Source: an uncultured Polaribacter sp.
GTDB lineage: Bacteria; Bacteroidota; Bacteroidia; Flavobacteriales; Flavobacteriaceae
Assembly: GCF_947497695.1 (NCBI RefSeq)
Contig: NZ_CANMHM010000001.1
Span: 372,001-436,000, forward strand
Direction: 5' to 3'
Length of the DNA: 64,000 bases
Shown here one piece after another: positions 25,838 through 34,743 of this stretch. A program made the translations under genes and the position numbers. Every line of letters starts with the position of its first letter. Position 1 is the stretch's first letter. The notes below the pieces were generated by a model. That model saw only the letters and a list, made by a program, of their open reading frames with translations. It made no database searches and was not told where the DNA came from.

Positions 25838-26857
25838 TTAAATTACACTCTTAAACTGCTCTAAAAAACGCTTGTCGTTTTCATAAAACATTCTAATATC
25901 TGGTATTTGATACAATAACATAGCAATACGTTCTATACCCATTCCAAAGGCGTAACCAGAGTATTTTGTTGGGTCTATATTTGCATTTTTAAGTACATTA
26001 GGATCTACCATTCCACAGCCCATAATTTCTAACCAACCTGTACCTTTTGTAATTCTGTAATCGGTTTCTGTTTCTAATCCCCAATAAATATCTACTTCTG
26101 CACTTGGCTCTGTAAATGGGAAATAAGAAGGACGTAATCTAATTTTAGATTTGCCAAACATCTCTTTAGTAAAGTATAAAAGTGTTTGTTTTAAATCGGC
26201 AAAAGAAACATCAGTATCAATATACAAACCCTCTACTTGATGAAAAATACAATGAGCTCTTGCAGAAATATCTTCGTTTCTAAAAACTCTACCAGGAGAA
26301 ATGGTTCTAATTGGTGGTTGGTTTTCTTCCATATATCGTACTTGTACAGAAGAAGTGTGTGTTCTTAATAAAATATCTGGGTTTTGTTCTATAAAAAACG
26401 TGTCTTGCATATCTCTTGCAGGATGATATTCTGGCAAATTCAAAGCCGTAAAATTATGCCAATCATCTTCTATTTCAGGGCCTTCAGAAACGGTAAAACC
26501 AATTCTATTAAATACTTCTATAATTTGGTTTTTTACCAAGGATATTGGATGACGAGAACCTAAATTAATAGGCTCTGAAGGACGTGTTAAATCACCATAA
26601 AAAGATTTTTGACTGGTAGTGTTTTCTAAAGATTCACTCAATTCTGCAACTTTGCTTTCGGCAGATTTTTTTAAGTTGTTTAATGCTTGTCCAAAATCTT
26701 TACGCAATTCTGCATCTACATTTTTAAATTCAGCAAATAAATCTTTTAAAAGACCTTTACTTCCAAGGTATTTTATCCTAAAAGTTTCTACTTCTTCCTT
26801 TGTAGTTGCATTAAATGCTTTTACATCACCAATAAGCTCTTTTACTTTATCTAACAT
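25838..26857 (-). CDS. pheS: Phenylalanine--tRNA ligase alpha subunit
   Basis: 339 residues, class II synthetase. N-terminal coiled coil (FKNVDAELRKDFGQALNNLKKS), motif 1 RHPISLVKNQIIEVFNRIGF, motif 2 RTISPGRVFRNEDISARAHCIFHQVEGL, and motif 3 GYAFGMGIERIAMLLY are present. Pairs with PheT, whose gene is not in this window, to charge tRNA-Phe. Length is normal. The conserved small gene downstream on the same strand may share its transcript. Confidence 0.97.
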   Translation of the reverse strand: MLDKVKELIGDVKAFNATTKEEVETFRIKYLGSKGLLKDLFAEFKNVDAELRKDFGQALNNLKKSAESKVAELSESLENTTSQKSFYGDLTRPSEPINLGSRHPISLVKNQIIEVFNRIGFTVSEGPEIEDDWHNFTALNLPEYHPARDMQDTFFIEQNPDILLRTHTSSVQVRYMEENQPPIRTISPGRVFRNEDISARAHCIFHQVEGLYIDTDVSFADLKQTLLYFTKEMFGKSKIRLRPSYFPFTEPSAEVDIYWGLETETDYRITKGTGWLEIMGCGMVDPNVLKNANIDPTKYSGYAFGMGIERIAMLLYQIPDIRMFYENDKRFLEQFKSVI

Positions 26858-27053
26858 CTTTATGAGAATAATTAAGCTACAAATTTAATCTTTTTTAGAG
26901 AGTTTTATGTTGTATTTATTAAGAAAACAATGAGAACAATTAAAATCGATTCAAATAACAGAATTATAACTAAATATTATGATATTTTTAATTTTGTGAT
27001 ATTTAAAATCGGCTATCTTTACAAGATAAGTTTTATTAATATCACAACAAAAC

Positions 27054-28409
27054 ATGGATAAAAGCATCAAATCTAAAATTAATGAATTTATGGCAATGGT
27101 TAAAACAAGAAATAATCATGAGCCAGAATTTTTACAAGCTGTACAAGAAGTAGCAGAAACTGTAATTCCTTATATTATGGCTAATGATATTTATTGTGGA
27201 AAAAATATTTTATTAAGAATGGTAGAGCCAGAAAGGTTAATTTCTTTTCGAGTTTCTTGGGTAGATGATGATGGAGAAATTCAAGTAAATAGAGGATATA
27301 GAATACAAATGAACTCTGCTATTGGCCCTTATAAAGGTGGTTTACGTTTTCATCCAACTGTAAACGCAAGTATTTTAAAATTTTTAGCTTTTGAACAAGT
27401 ATTTAAAAACGCTTTAACCACTTTACCAATGGGTGGAGGAAAAGGAGGTTCTGACTTTGATCCTAAAGGAAAATCCGACAATGAAATTATGCGCTTTTGC
27501 CATTCTTTTATGACAGAGCTATTTAGGCATATTGGGCACAATACAGATGTACCTGCAGGAGATATTGGTGTTGGTGCAAGAGAAATTGGCTTTATGTTTG
27601 GTATGTACAAGAAATTGAACAATACTTTTACAGGTGTTTTAACGGGTAAAGGTGCTTCTTGGGGAGGTTCTTTAATTAGACCAGAAGCAACAGGTTATGG
27701 TACTGTGTATTTTGCAGATAATATGTTAAAAACAAAACAAAAGTCTTTTGCTGGTAAATCTGTAGTTATTTCTGGTGCTGGTAACGTGGCTCAATTTGCC
27801 GCTGAAAAAGCTATAGAATTAGGTGCAAAAGTTTTAACCTTATCTGATTCTGGTGGATATATTTTTGATGAAGAAGGGATTGATACAGAGAAGTTAGAAT
27901 TTGTGATGGATCTAAAAAATAAAAAAAGAGGACGAATTAGCCAGTATGTTGATAAATACCCATCAGCAAAATATTTTAAAGGAAAAAGACCGTGGTCTGT
28001 TAAATGTGATATAGCATTGCCTTGTGCAACTCAAAATGAATTAAATGGCGAAGAGGCAAAAATTTTAATAGATAATGGTTGTATGTGTATTTCTGAAGGT
28101 GCAAATATGCCTTCTACTCCAGAGGCAATGCATACTTTTCAAAAATCAGGAATTTTATTTGCACCAGGAAAAGCAAGTAATGCAGGAGGTGTGGCTACTT
28201 CTGGCTTAGAAATGAGTCAGAATTCTTTGCGTTTAAGTTGGTCGCGTAAAGAAGTAGATGAAAAACTAAAAGATATTATGGAAGATATACATGATTCTTG
28301 TGTTAAATATGGTAAAAATGATGATGGTTCTATTGATTATGTAAAAGGAGCAAACATTGCTGGCTTTGTAAAAGTTGCAGATGCCATGTTAGCACAAGGA
28401 ATTATTTAG
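27054..28409 (+). CDS. gdhA: Glutamate dehydrogenase (hexameric, NADP-type)
   Basis: 451 residues, the length of the bacterial NADP-specific enzyme. MGGGKGGSDFDPKGKSDNEIMRFC holds the catalytic Lys of the K-G-G-x-D region; further on are GPYKGGLRFHP, DVPAGDIGVGAREIGFMFG, VISGAGNVAQFAAEKA (Rossmann loop) and the CISEGANMPSTPEA segment. Assimilates ammonium by making glutamate from 2-oxoglutarate. Monocistronic, with its own terminator just downstream; a TATCTTTA element about 40 bp upstream is a possible -7 box. Confidence 0.97.
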   Translation: MDKSIKSKINEFMAMVKTRNNHEPEFLQAVQEVAETVIPYIMANDIYCGKNILLRMVEPERLISFRVSWVDDDGEIQVNRGYRIQMNSAIGPYKGGLRFHPTVNASILKFLAFEQVFKNALTTLPMGGGKGGSDFDPKGKSDNEIMRFCHSFMTELFRHIGHNTDVPAGDIGVGAREIGFMFGMYKKLNNTFTGVLTGKGASWGGSLIRPEATGYGTVYFADNMLKTKQKSFAGKSVVISGAGNVAQFAAEKAIELGAKVLTLSDSGGYIFDEEGIDTEKLEFVMDLKNKKRGRISQYVDKYPSAKYFKGKRPWSVKCDIALPCATQNELNGEEAKILIDNGCMCISEGANMPSTPEAMHTFQKSGILFAPGKASNAGGVATSGLEMSQNSLRLSWSRKEVDEKLKDIMEDIHDSCVKYGKNDDGSIDYVKGANIAGFVKVADAMLAQGII

Positions 28410-28433
28410 TATTCATCAATTTTAATAAAAAAT

Positions 28434-28469
28434 AAAAAAGCTTAAAGAATTGTTACTTTAAGCTTTTTT
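28434..28469. terminator. Bidirectional terminator between gdhA and the lipoprotein gene
   Basis: A 14-bp stem, AAAAAAGCTTAAAG paired with CTTTAAGCTTTTTT, with an 8-nt loop, flanked by A and T runs so that it works on both strands. It serves gdhA and the convergent lipoprotein gene. Confidence 0.88.
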
Positions 28470-28475
28470 TGTTAG

Positions 28476-29141
28476 TTAATTTTTGTTTCTTGGATTGAAG
28501 TTTATATCTGTAGTCATTAACCACTCATCCATTTCAAAGCCATCTTCTCGCATACTAAATTGAATGGTATGCTCTCCAGCTTTATCAATATCTAAATAAA
28601 TAGCATTTTCAATACCACAATGCACTTCTTTAGTTCTTTGTTTGCTTTCCCAATACCAGGTTTTTTTTCCTTTGCACCATTGCAAACGTTTTCCAGAATC
28701 TGGCCATTTTCCATTTATACCAACATGAACACCATTATCTTCTGGACCTGTGCTAAAAGCTTTTGCCCAAACATAATATCTACCAGGAGTAGAAATTTTT
28801 ACTTTATAATGCACAACAGCCATTCCAGGATTATTATTAAAATTTTCTTTTCGTATTAATTTATCATTATGCGTTTGACGCGTGTCTGGCAAAATTTCAA
28901 TGTATCTATTTTTACTTGCAGATTTTGAATGAGGAGCATCAGCATCTTTTAAATTACTTTTAAAATTTTTATCAATTATGTACCATTTTCTGATACTATC
29001 GTTGGTTTGATGGTGAAAATTTTCTGCCTCAACTTTTAAAAAACCATCTTTTTCTATAAATGATTTTTGTGATGCACATCCAAAAAATATCAACAGTAAA
29101 ATAACAGAATAAATTGTTTTTGGTAAAGAAAATATTTTCAT
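28476..29141 (-). CDS. Lipoprotein resembling the C-terminal domain of GH115 enzymes
   Basis: 221 residues. Lipobox FFGC after a membrane-spanning start (SVILLLIFFGCAS). The body, FLKVEAENFHHQTNDSIRKWYIIDK, GMAVVHYKVKISTPGRYYVWAKAFSTGPEDNGVHVGINGKWPDSG (quoted in pieces) and HTIQFSMREDGFEMDEWLM, has the jelly-roll layout of the carbohydrate-binding C-terminal domain seen in GH115 glucuronidases. I saw no catalytic domain. It sits 4 bp after the LacI gene, so the two are one operon and the protein probably binds the sugar that the divergent operon degrades. The glycan is not known. Confidence 0.65.
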   Translation of the reverse strand: MKIFSLPKTIYSVILLLIFFGCASQKSFIEKDGFLKVEAENFHHQTNDSIRKWYIIDKNFKSNLKDADAPHSKSASKNRYIEILPDTRQTHNDKLIRKENFNNNPGMAVVHYKVKISTPGRYYVWAKAFSTGPEDNGVHVGINGKWPDSGKRLQWCKGKKTWYWESKQRTKEVHCGIENAIYLDIDKAGEHTIQFSMREDGFEMDEWLMTTDINFNPRNKN

Positions 29142-29145
29142 AAGA

Positions 29146-30189
29146 TTAAATTTTATTTTTATTGGTTGAATTGCGTATGACTAAAAAGGAATTTAAAATT
29201 TTCTTTTCAAAAAGAATACTTGGTTTTTTTAATTCGTTTATTAATAATTGTGCAGCTTCTTCACCCATTCGAAATCCGGGTTGAGAAATACTTGTTAAAG
29301 ATGGATTTATTAATTCGCCAACAGGTTCGTTATTAAAACCAATAATAGACAATTTTTTAGGAATTTCTATTCCTCTTTCTTTAGCAACTAACATAACTGA
29401 GATGGCAATTTGATCGCTAAACGCTAAAATTCCATCAGGATGAATTGGAGAAAATAACAATTTACGAGCCGCAGAAAGAATGCTTTCTTTGTCAAAATTA
29501 CTATATACTAAATCATCATCAATAATTTCTAAATTGTTGTTTAACAGCGCTTTTTTGTATCCTTTTGCACGATCCCTGTTAATTTGTAAAACTTTGGGGC
29601 CACCTAAATAAGCAATACGCTTACAACCAATAGTTATAAGGTGATTTACAGCTTCTAAAGCAGCTCTTTCATTATCTATAGTAACTTTGTTAGCAACAAC
29701 ATCATTACATTCTCGATTAAAGAAAACAACAGGAATTCCAGATTTTTTTGCTTTTTTAAAGTGATGAAACTCTTTAGTTTCACTGGCTAAAGAAGCAATA
29801 ATACCATTTACACCAATTGCAGAAAGTTCTTCAACCAAACTTTTTTCACGTTTATAGGATTCATTTGATTGACAAACAATAATGTGCATTCCATTAGCTT
29901 CAGCCACTCTTTCTATACCACTAATAGCCATAGCATATAAATAGTAACTTATTTTAGGCACAATTACTCCAATTAAAGTAGAGTTTTTCTTTTTTTGTTC
30001 TTCTAATAAATCAATAGATAAATATCCCAATCTAACAGCAGTTCTTTTTACCTTTTCTTGGGTTGCTTTACCAATTCTAGGGTGGGATTTTAATGCTCTA
30101 GATACTGTAGAAACAGATAACTGTAACTCATTAGCAATATCTTTTAAAGTGACGTTGTTTAGTTTAGAAGAAAAATTGTTTTTGGCCAA
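29146..30189 (-). CDS. LacI-family transcriptional regulator
   Basis: 347 residues. N-terminal helix-turn-helix VTLKDIANELQLSVSTVSRALKSHPRIGKATQEKV and hinge LGYLSIDLLEEQ; then a periplasmic-binding-protein-like effector domain (IGVIVPKISYYLYAMAISGIERVAEANGMHIIVCQS; PDGILAFSDQIAISVM). The start is a TTG; no ATG lies nearby upstream of the DNA-binding domain. Divergent from the acid-sugar operon, whose spacer holds two matching palindromes, so it most likely represses that operon and itself until its ligand appears. Confidence 0.9.
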   Translation of the reverse strand: MAKNNFSSKLNNVTLKDIANELQLSVSTVSRALKSHPRIGKATQEKVKRTAVRLGYLSIDLLEEQKKKNSTLIGVIVPKISYYLYAMAISGIERVAEANGMHIIVCQSNESYKREKSLVEELSAIGVNGIIASLASETKEFHHFKKAKKSGIPVVFFNRECNDVVANKVTIDNERAALEAVNHLITIGCKRIAYLGGPKVLQINRDRAKGYKKALLNNNLEIIDDDLVYSNFDKESILSAARKLLFSPIHPDGILAFSDQIAISVMLVAKERGIEIPKKLSIIGFNNEPVGELINPSLTSISQPGFRMGEEAAQLLINELKKPSILFEKKILNSFLVIRNSTNKNKI

Positions 30190-30203
30190 AATAAAATTGA
30201 TTA

Positions 30204-30223
30204 TTGTGCAAATATTTGCGCAA
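30204..30223. promoter_or_regulatory. LacI-type operator O1
   Basis: TTGTGCAAATATTTGCGCAA is a 20-bp palindrome with a single mismatched pair (T/G to C/A). It lies 15 bp upstream of the LacI start codon, a position suited to autoregulation. TGTGCA/TGCGCA half-sites with a central AT-rich step fit LacI/GalR operators. Confidence 0.75.
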
Positions 30224-30310
30224 AAAATTAATTATACATAATTATTGCATTAAAATATTACATATTTTTGTTATTATAGATATATTTTTTAATAAAAATA
30301 AACTTAATAC

Positions 30311-30326
30311 TGTGCAAAAATGCACA
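30311..30326. promoter_or_regulatory. LacI-type operator O2
   Basis: TGTGCA-AAAA-TGCACA: perfect 6-bp inverted repeats around a 4-bp spacer, 31 bp before the start of the divergent dehydrogenase gene. It has the same half-site as O1, so the same protein should bind both, and looping between them is possible (centres about 105 bp apart). Confidence 0.75.
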
Positions 30327-30357
30327 AAAATTAAAATTAATACAAAAATAAGTTAAA

Positions 30358-31437
30358 ATGAGTAAAAGTTACAAGATTGCAGTAGTTAATGGAGATGGAA
30401 TTGGGGCAGAAATAGTACCTGCAGGAGTTTCTGTTTTAGATGCAGTTGCTAAAAAACATGGTTTTAAAATTGAAAAAGAATCTTTTCCTTTTGGAGCAGG
30501 ATATTACAGAGACCATGGCAAATTTATGTCTGATAATGCTATAGAGACATTAAAACAATTTGACGCTATTTATTTTGGAGCTGTTGGTTTACCAGAAATA
30601 GATGATACTTTGCCAGCAAGAGATTATACTTTTAAAGTACGCTCAGAATTAAAACAATATGTAAACTATCGTCCTGTAAAATTATTTTCAGGATTAAAAA
30701 GTCCCTTAAGAACAAAAACAGAAGCAGATATTGATTTTGTAGTAGTTCGTGAAAATAATGAAGGGGAATTTGTACAAAGTGGTAAAACTTTTTATCCAGA
30801 TGATGCTCATGGTTTTGCAACTGACACCAGTGTTTTTACACGTTTTGGTATTGAAAGAATTGCACACTATTCTTTTAAATTGGCAAGAAAACGTAGAAGT
30901 AAAGTAACTAATGTAACAAAATCGAATACGTTAATTAACAGTTTGGCCTACTGGGATAGAGTGATTGAAGAGGTTGCCAAAGAATACCCAGATGTAGCGT
31001 TTAATAAAATGTATATTGACAACGCATCTGCAAGTTTTGTGTTAAGACCAGAGGTGTTTGATGTAATTCTTACCACCAATCTTTTTGGTGATATTTTATC
31101 AGATTTAGGAGGTGCAATTATGGGAAGTTTAGGTCTTGGAGGAAGTGGTAACATCAACCCAGAAAAAGATTTTCCATCAATGTTTGAACCAATTCATGGT
31201 TCTGCTCCAGACATTGCTGGTCAAGATATTGCAAACCCTATTGGACAAATTTGGTCTGCAGCAATTATGTTAGAACATTTAGGAGAAGTTGAAGCGGCTA
31301 ATGATATTGTTGCAGGTATACAAGCAACTACTGCAGAAGGTAATTTAACTGTAGATTTAGGAGGTAATTCTTCTACATCAGACATTGCAGCACGTGTTGT
31401 AAAACATATAGAAGCAACAAAATTAGTTACGGCTTAA
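30358..31437 (+). CDS. Isocitrate/isopropylmalate dehydrogenase-family protein (tartrate/malate dehydrogenase-like)
   Basis: 359 residues. Beta-decarboxylating dehydrogenase fold: VNGDGIGAEIVPAG, FGAVGLP, VRSELKQYVNYRPVKLF, VVVRENNEGEFVQSG, VTKSNTLINSLAYWDRV, IDNASASFVLRPEVFDVILTTNLFGDILSDLGGAIMGSLGLGGSGNI and FEPIHGSAPDIAGQDIANPIGQIWSAAIMLEHLG, read in order. Substrate-loop residues resemble tartrate dehydrogenase/D-malate enzymes more than LeuB or Icd. NAD+-dependent oxidation with loss of CO2 of a 3-hydroxy acid is expected. First gene of a five-gene operon containing an acid-sugar kinase; a role on a phosphorylated or free C4 acid is inferred. Confidence 0.85.
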   Translation: MSKSYKIAVVNGDGIGAEIVPAGVSVLDAVAKKHGFKIEKESFPFGAGYYRDHGKFMSDNAIETLKQFDAIYFGAVGLPEIDDTLPARDYTFKVRSELKQYVNYRPVKLFSGLKSPLRTKTEADIDFVVVRENNEGEFVQSGKTFYPDDAHGFATDTSVFTRFGIERIAHYSFKLARKRRSKVTNVTKSNTLINSLAYWDRVIEEVAKEYPDVAFNKMYIDNASASFVLRPEVFDVILTTNLFGDILSDLGGAIMGSLGLGGSGNINPEKDFPSMFEPIHGSAPDIAGQDIANPIGQIWSAAIMLEHLGEVEAANDIVAGIQATTAEGNLTVDLGGNSSTSDIAARVVKHIEATKLVTA

Positions 31438-31441
31438 TTTG

Positions 31442-32083
31442 ATGTTTAATAAAAAAATAATTGATTTAACGCTGCCCATCAACAATAAGATGGGTGGTGT
31501 TACTATTACCCCTGCTAAAACTTTATCTGTTGATGGTTGGAATGCAACCACATTAAATTTATACTCACATAGTGGGACTCATATGGATGCTCCATTGCAT
31601 TTTGGAGTCAATGACCAAACCATAGATAAACTACCTACAGAACGATTAATTAGTGAAGCTTGGGTAGTAAATCTTACACATATAAAACCCAAAGAAGAAA
31701 TCTTAATATCGCATTTAGATGTTATTACTGATGACTTTAAAGCAGGACAAAGTATAATTTTACATACAGGTTGGAGTAAAAAAGTGGGCACAAGTGCTTA
31801 CAGAAATGATTTACCAAGAATCAGCTCAGAATTGGCAAATTGGTTAGGAGAAAAAAAAGTAAATATTTTAGGAGTAGAACCACCATCTGTAGCTGATGTT
31901 AATAATATTGATGAGGTTACAGAAATTCATCATATTTTAATGAAAAACGATATTATTATTGTTGAAGGTTTGTGTAATTTAGAACAAATTACCAAAACAA
32001 AAGTTACTTTAATCGCGTTGCCTTTAAAAATTGAAGGAGGAGATGGATCTCCAACAAGAGCAATTGCTTTACAAGATTTTTAA
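31442..32083 (+). CDS. Cyclase family protein (kynurenine formamidase-like hydrolase)
   Basis: 213 residues from the ATG at 31442 (a TTG one codon before also reads in frame). Signature HSGTHMDAPLHFG, the metal-binding H-x-G-T-H-x-D-x-P-x-H motif, and EPPSVADVNNIDEVTEIHHILMKNDIIIVEGLCNL place it with the cyclase superfamily of Mn/Zn amidohydrolase-like enzymes. Known members open amides or lactones. In this operon a sugar-acid lactone is a reasonable substrate, but that is a guess. Its stop overlaps the kinase start (TAATG), so the two are coupled. Confidence 0.88.
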   Translation: MFNKKIIDLTLPINNKMGGVTITPAKTLSVDGWNATTLNLYSHSGTHMDAPLHFGVNDQTIDKLPTERLISEAWVVNLTHIKPKEEILISHLDVITDDFKAGQSIILHTGWSKKVGTSAYRNDLPRISSELANWLGEKKVNILGVEPPSVADVNNIDEVTEIHHILMKNDIIIVEGLCNLEQITKTKVTLIALPLKIEGGDGSPTRAIALQDF

Positions 32084-33468
32084 TGCTAAAAAACAACATC
32101 ATATCATCTATAGAATCTGGAAACAATCACAAAGGTTTCTTAGAAGAAATACAAAAAGAAATTATAACAACGCCTAAAACTATTGTTATCTTAGATGATG
32201 ATCCTACAGGCACACAAACCGTGTATAATGTACCTGTTGTTACCAGTTGGAAATCATCAGTTTTAGAAAATGAAATTATTAACAGTCCTGTTTTTTTTAT
32301 TTTAACAAATTCTAGAAGTTTACAAATAAAAGAAGCAAATGATTTAGCAGAATTATTGGGCTCTAAACTAAAAATACTTTCCAAAAAACATAACAAACAA
32401 CTCATTTTAATTAGCAGAGGAGACTCAACTTTAAGAGGTCATTATCCCAACGAAGTTGATGCACTTGCAAAAGGATTAGAAACTCCAAATGCAAAACACA
32501 TTCTCGCACCAGCTTTTTTTGAAGGTGGACGTTATACATTTAATAATGTTCATTATGTTAAAGAGGCAGACAATTTTATTCCTGCCAATGAAACACCGTT
32601 TGCAAAAGACAATACATTTGGCTACAAAAATGCTAATTTAATAGACTGGATTGTAGAGAAATACGAAGGAAATATTGATAAAGACGCAATTGAAAGTCTT
32701 TCAATAACATCTTTAAGAACAAAATCTACAGAAGAAATCATTGAAAAGATAGAGTCTCCCAACAAATCACATATTGTTGTAAATGCAACAAGTTATTCTG
32801 ATTTAGAAGCAGTTGCAATCGCAATTTTAAGAAGTAAAGAATCTTTTTTGTTAAGAACATCAGCATCATTTGTTAATGCTATTACAGGTATTGCAGCCAA
32901 AGATTGTTTATCAAAAGAAGAAATTTTAATCAATCAAAAAAAAGGAGGTTCGTTAATTGTAATTGGGTCTTATGTGCCAAAAACTACAGCACAATTAGCA
33001 GTTTTAAAACAACATTCTGAAGCTGTTTTTTTAGAACTGAATGTATCTAACGTAAAAAATGATGTACTTTTTCAAAAAGACATCAATCAATTATCTAATA
33101 AAGTAAATCAACATTTAAAAGAAAATAAAAACGTAGTATTTCATACCAGCAGAACTATTATTAAAGGAGAAACAAAAGCAGAAAGTTTAGCGATTGTAAA
33201 TCGAGTTTCAAATGGTGTAATTGAAATTATTAAACAACTTAAAACACAACCTAAATATATTGTAGCAAAAGGAGGAATTACTTCTAGTGATGTTGCTACA
33301 AAAGGCCTAAATGTAAAAAGAGCTTATGTAATAGGTCAAGCCTTAAAAGGTGTACCAGTTTGGAAATTAGATAGTGAAACTAAGTTTCCAAATATGCCAT
33401 ATATTATTTTTCCTGGTAATGTGGGAGATAACCAAGCATTATATCAACTAACTAAACTTTTAAAATGA
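32083..33468 (+). CDS. Four-carbon acid sugar kinase family protein (DUF1537)
   Basis: 461 residues. Both DUF1537 domains are present: N-terminal VILDDDPTGTQTVYNVPVV and LISRGDSTLRGHYPNE; C-terminal GSYVPKTTAQLAVLKQH, VAKGGITSSDVATKGL and KLDSETKFPNMPYIIFPGNVGDNQALY. Characterised members (DtnK, LtnK, DenK-type) phosphorylate D-threonate, L-threonate or erythronate at C4 using ATP, in the cytosol. The exact acid cannot be read from sequence. It overlaps the genes on both sides (1 and 4 bp), so its stoichiometry with them is probably fixed. Confidence 0.92.
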   Translation: MLKNNIISSIESGNNHKGFLEEIQKEIITTPKTIVILDDDPTGTQTVYNVPVVTSWKSSVLENEIINSPVFFILTNSRSLQIKEANDLAELLGSKLKILSKKHNKQLILISRGDSTLRGHYPNEVDALAKGLETPNAKHILAPAFFEGGRYTFNNVHYVKEADNFIPANETPFAKDNTFGYKNANLIDWIVEKYEGNIDKDAIESLSITSLRTKSTEEIIEKIESPNKSHIVVNATSYSDLEAVAIAILRSKESFLLRTSASFVNAITGIAAKDCLSKEEILINQKKGGSLIVIGSYVPKTTAQLAVLKQHSEAVFLELNVSNVKNDVLFQKDINQLSNKVNQHLKENKNVVFHTSRTIIKGETKAESLAIVNRVSNGVIEIIKQLKTQPKYIVAKGGITSSDVATKGLNVKRAYVIGQALKGVPVWKLDSETKFPNMPYIIFPGNVGDNQALYQLTKLLK

Positions 33469-34733
33469 AAAAACAGAGCTATTTCCCAAAACGTTATCTA
33501 ATGGTAACTGGTACTTTTCTATTAGCATTATTATTGTATGTAGATCGTATTTGTATTTCTGTTGCCAAAGACCCTATTTCTGAAGCCTTGAGTTTATCAG
33601 ACAAACAAATGGGTTGGGTATTGGCCATTTTTTCTTTGGGTTATGCATTTTTTCAAACACCATCAGGAATGTTGGCAGACAGACTAGGACCAAGAAAAGT
33701 ATTGGCAAGTATTGTAACTATTTGGTCTATTTTTACAGCCTTAACTGGGTATGCTTGGAATTTTATTTCTTTATTAATTGTTCGTTTTCTATTTGGAGCA
33801 GGAGAAGCAGGTGCCTTTCCTGGTATGACAAGAACTATTTACAACTGGATTCCGTTAAAAGAAAGAGGCTTAGTAACGGGTATAAATTTTTCTGGATCAA
33901 GATTAGGAGCTGCCTTTGCGTTGCCTTTAGTGGTTTGGATGATTGACAGTTTTGGATGGAGAGCGTCCTTTTTAATTATGGGAATTGTTGGTGTACTTTG
34001 GGCAATAGCTTGGTATGTTTTTTTTAGAGACAATCCAGAAAATCATGCAGCACTTTCACAAGAAGAAAAAGATTTTATTTTAGCACATAGACAAGAAAGA
34101 AAAACAGACGTTGCTAAAGAAAAAATACACTTTGGATTACTTATAAAATCTAAAAACATGTGGTTTGCAATGGGCCAATATTTCTGCAGTAATTTTACAT
34201 TTTTCTTTGCTTTAACTTGGCTATTTCCTCACGTAAAAACAGAATATGGTTTAAATACTTTAGAGGCAGGTTTTTATACTTCTATTCCGTTAATTTTTGG
34301 TGCGTTAGGAAACTGGTTTTCAGGAGCTTTAGGAGATTATATTTTTAGAAAAGGTTACTGGAAAAAATCGAGAGTAATTCCTGCAGCTATTGGATTTGCA
34401 TTTGCTGCAATTGGTTTAATTGGTAGTATTTATATGGATACTGCAGTAAGTGCAATAGCATTTTTAAGTATTGCTATTTTTGGTGCAGATATGACCCTGC
34501 CTTCTTCTTGGGCATTTTGTGCGGATATTGGTAAAGAACATTCAGGTGCAGTTTCTGGAACAATGAATATGGCAGGTAACATTGGAGCATTTATTACAGC
34601 ATTAATTTTTCCATATTTACTATCTTGGACCGGAAATACAAATTTATTTTTTATAGTGGGAGCTGTCTTAAATGTAATTGCTATTTTCTTATGGCTTCAA
34701 ATGAAACCACACAAACATTTTTCTGAATATTAA
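33465..34733 (+). CDS. MFS transporter, anion:cation symporter (ACS) type
   Basis: 422 residues, twelve membrane helices. The start YVDRICISVAKDPISEALSLSDKQMGWVLAIFSLGYAFFQTPSGMLADRLGPRKVL is typical of ACS-type importers such as ExuT and GudP (hexuronate, glucarate); later ADMTLPSSWAFCADIGKEHSGAVSGTMNMAGNIG is equally characteristic. It likely brings in the acid sugar handled by the operon. ATG overlaps the kinase stop by 4 bp (ATGA). Proton symport is usual in this group. Confidence 0.9.
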   Translation: MKKQSYFPKRYLMVTGTFLLALLLYVDRICISVAKDPISEALSLSDKQMGWVLAIFSLGYAFFQTPSGMLADRLGPRKVLASIVTIWSIFTALTGYAWNFISLLIVRFLFGAGEAGAFPGMTRTIYNWIPLKERGLVTGINFSGSRLGAAFALPLVVWMIDSFGWRASFLIMGIVGVLWAIAWYVFFRDNPENHAALSQEEKDFILAHRQERKTDVAKEKIHFGLLIKSKNMWFAMGQYFCSNFTFFFALTWLFPHVKTEYGLNTLEAGFYTSIPLIFGALGNWFSGALGDYIFRKGYWKKSRVIPAAIGFAFAAIGLIGSIYMDTAVSAIAFLSIAIFGADMTLPSSWAFCADIGKEHSGAVSGTMNMAGNIGAFITALIFPYLLSWTGNTNLFFIVGAVLNVIAIFLWLQMKPHKHFSEY

Positions 34734-34743
34734 AAGAAGTACA

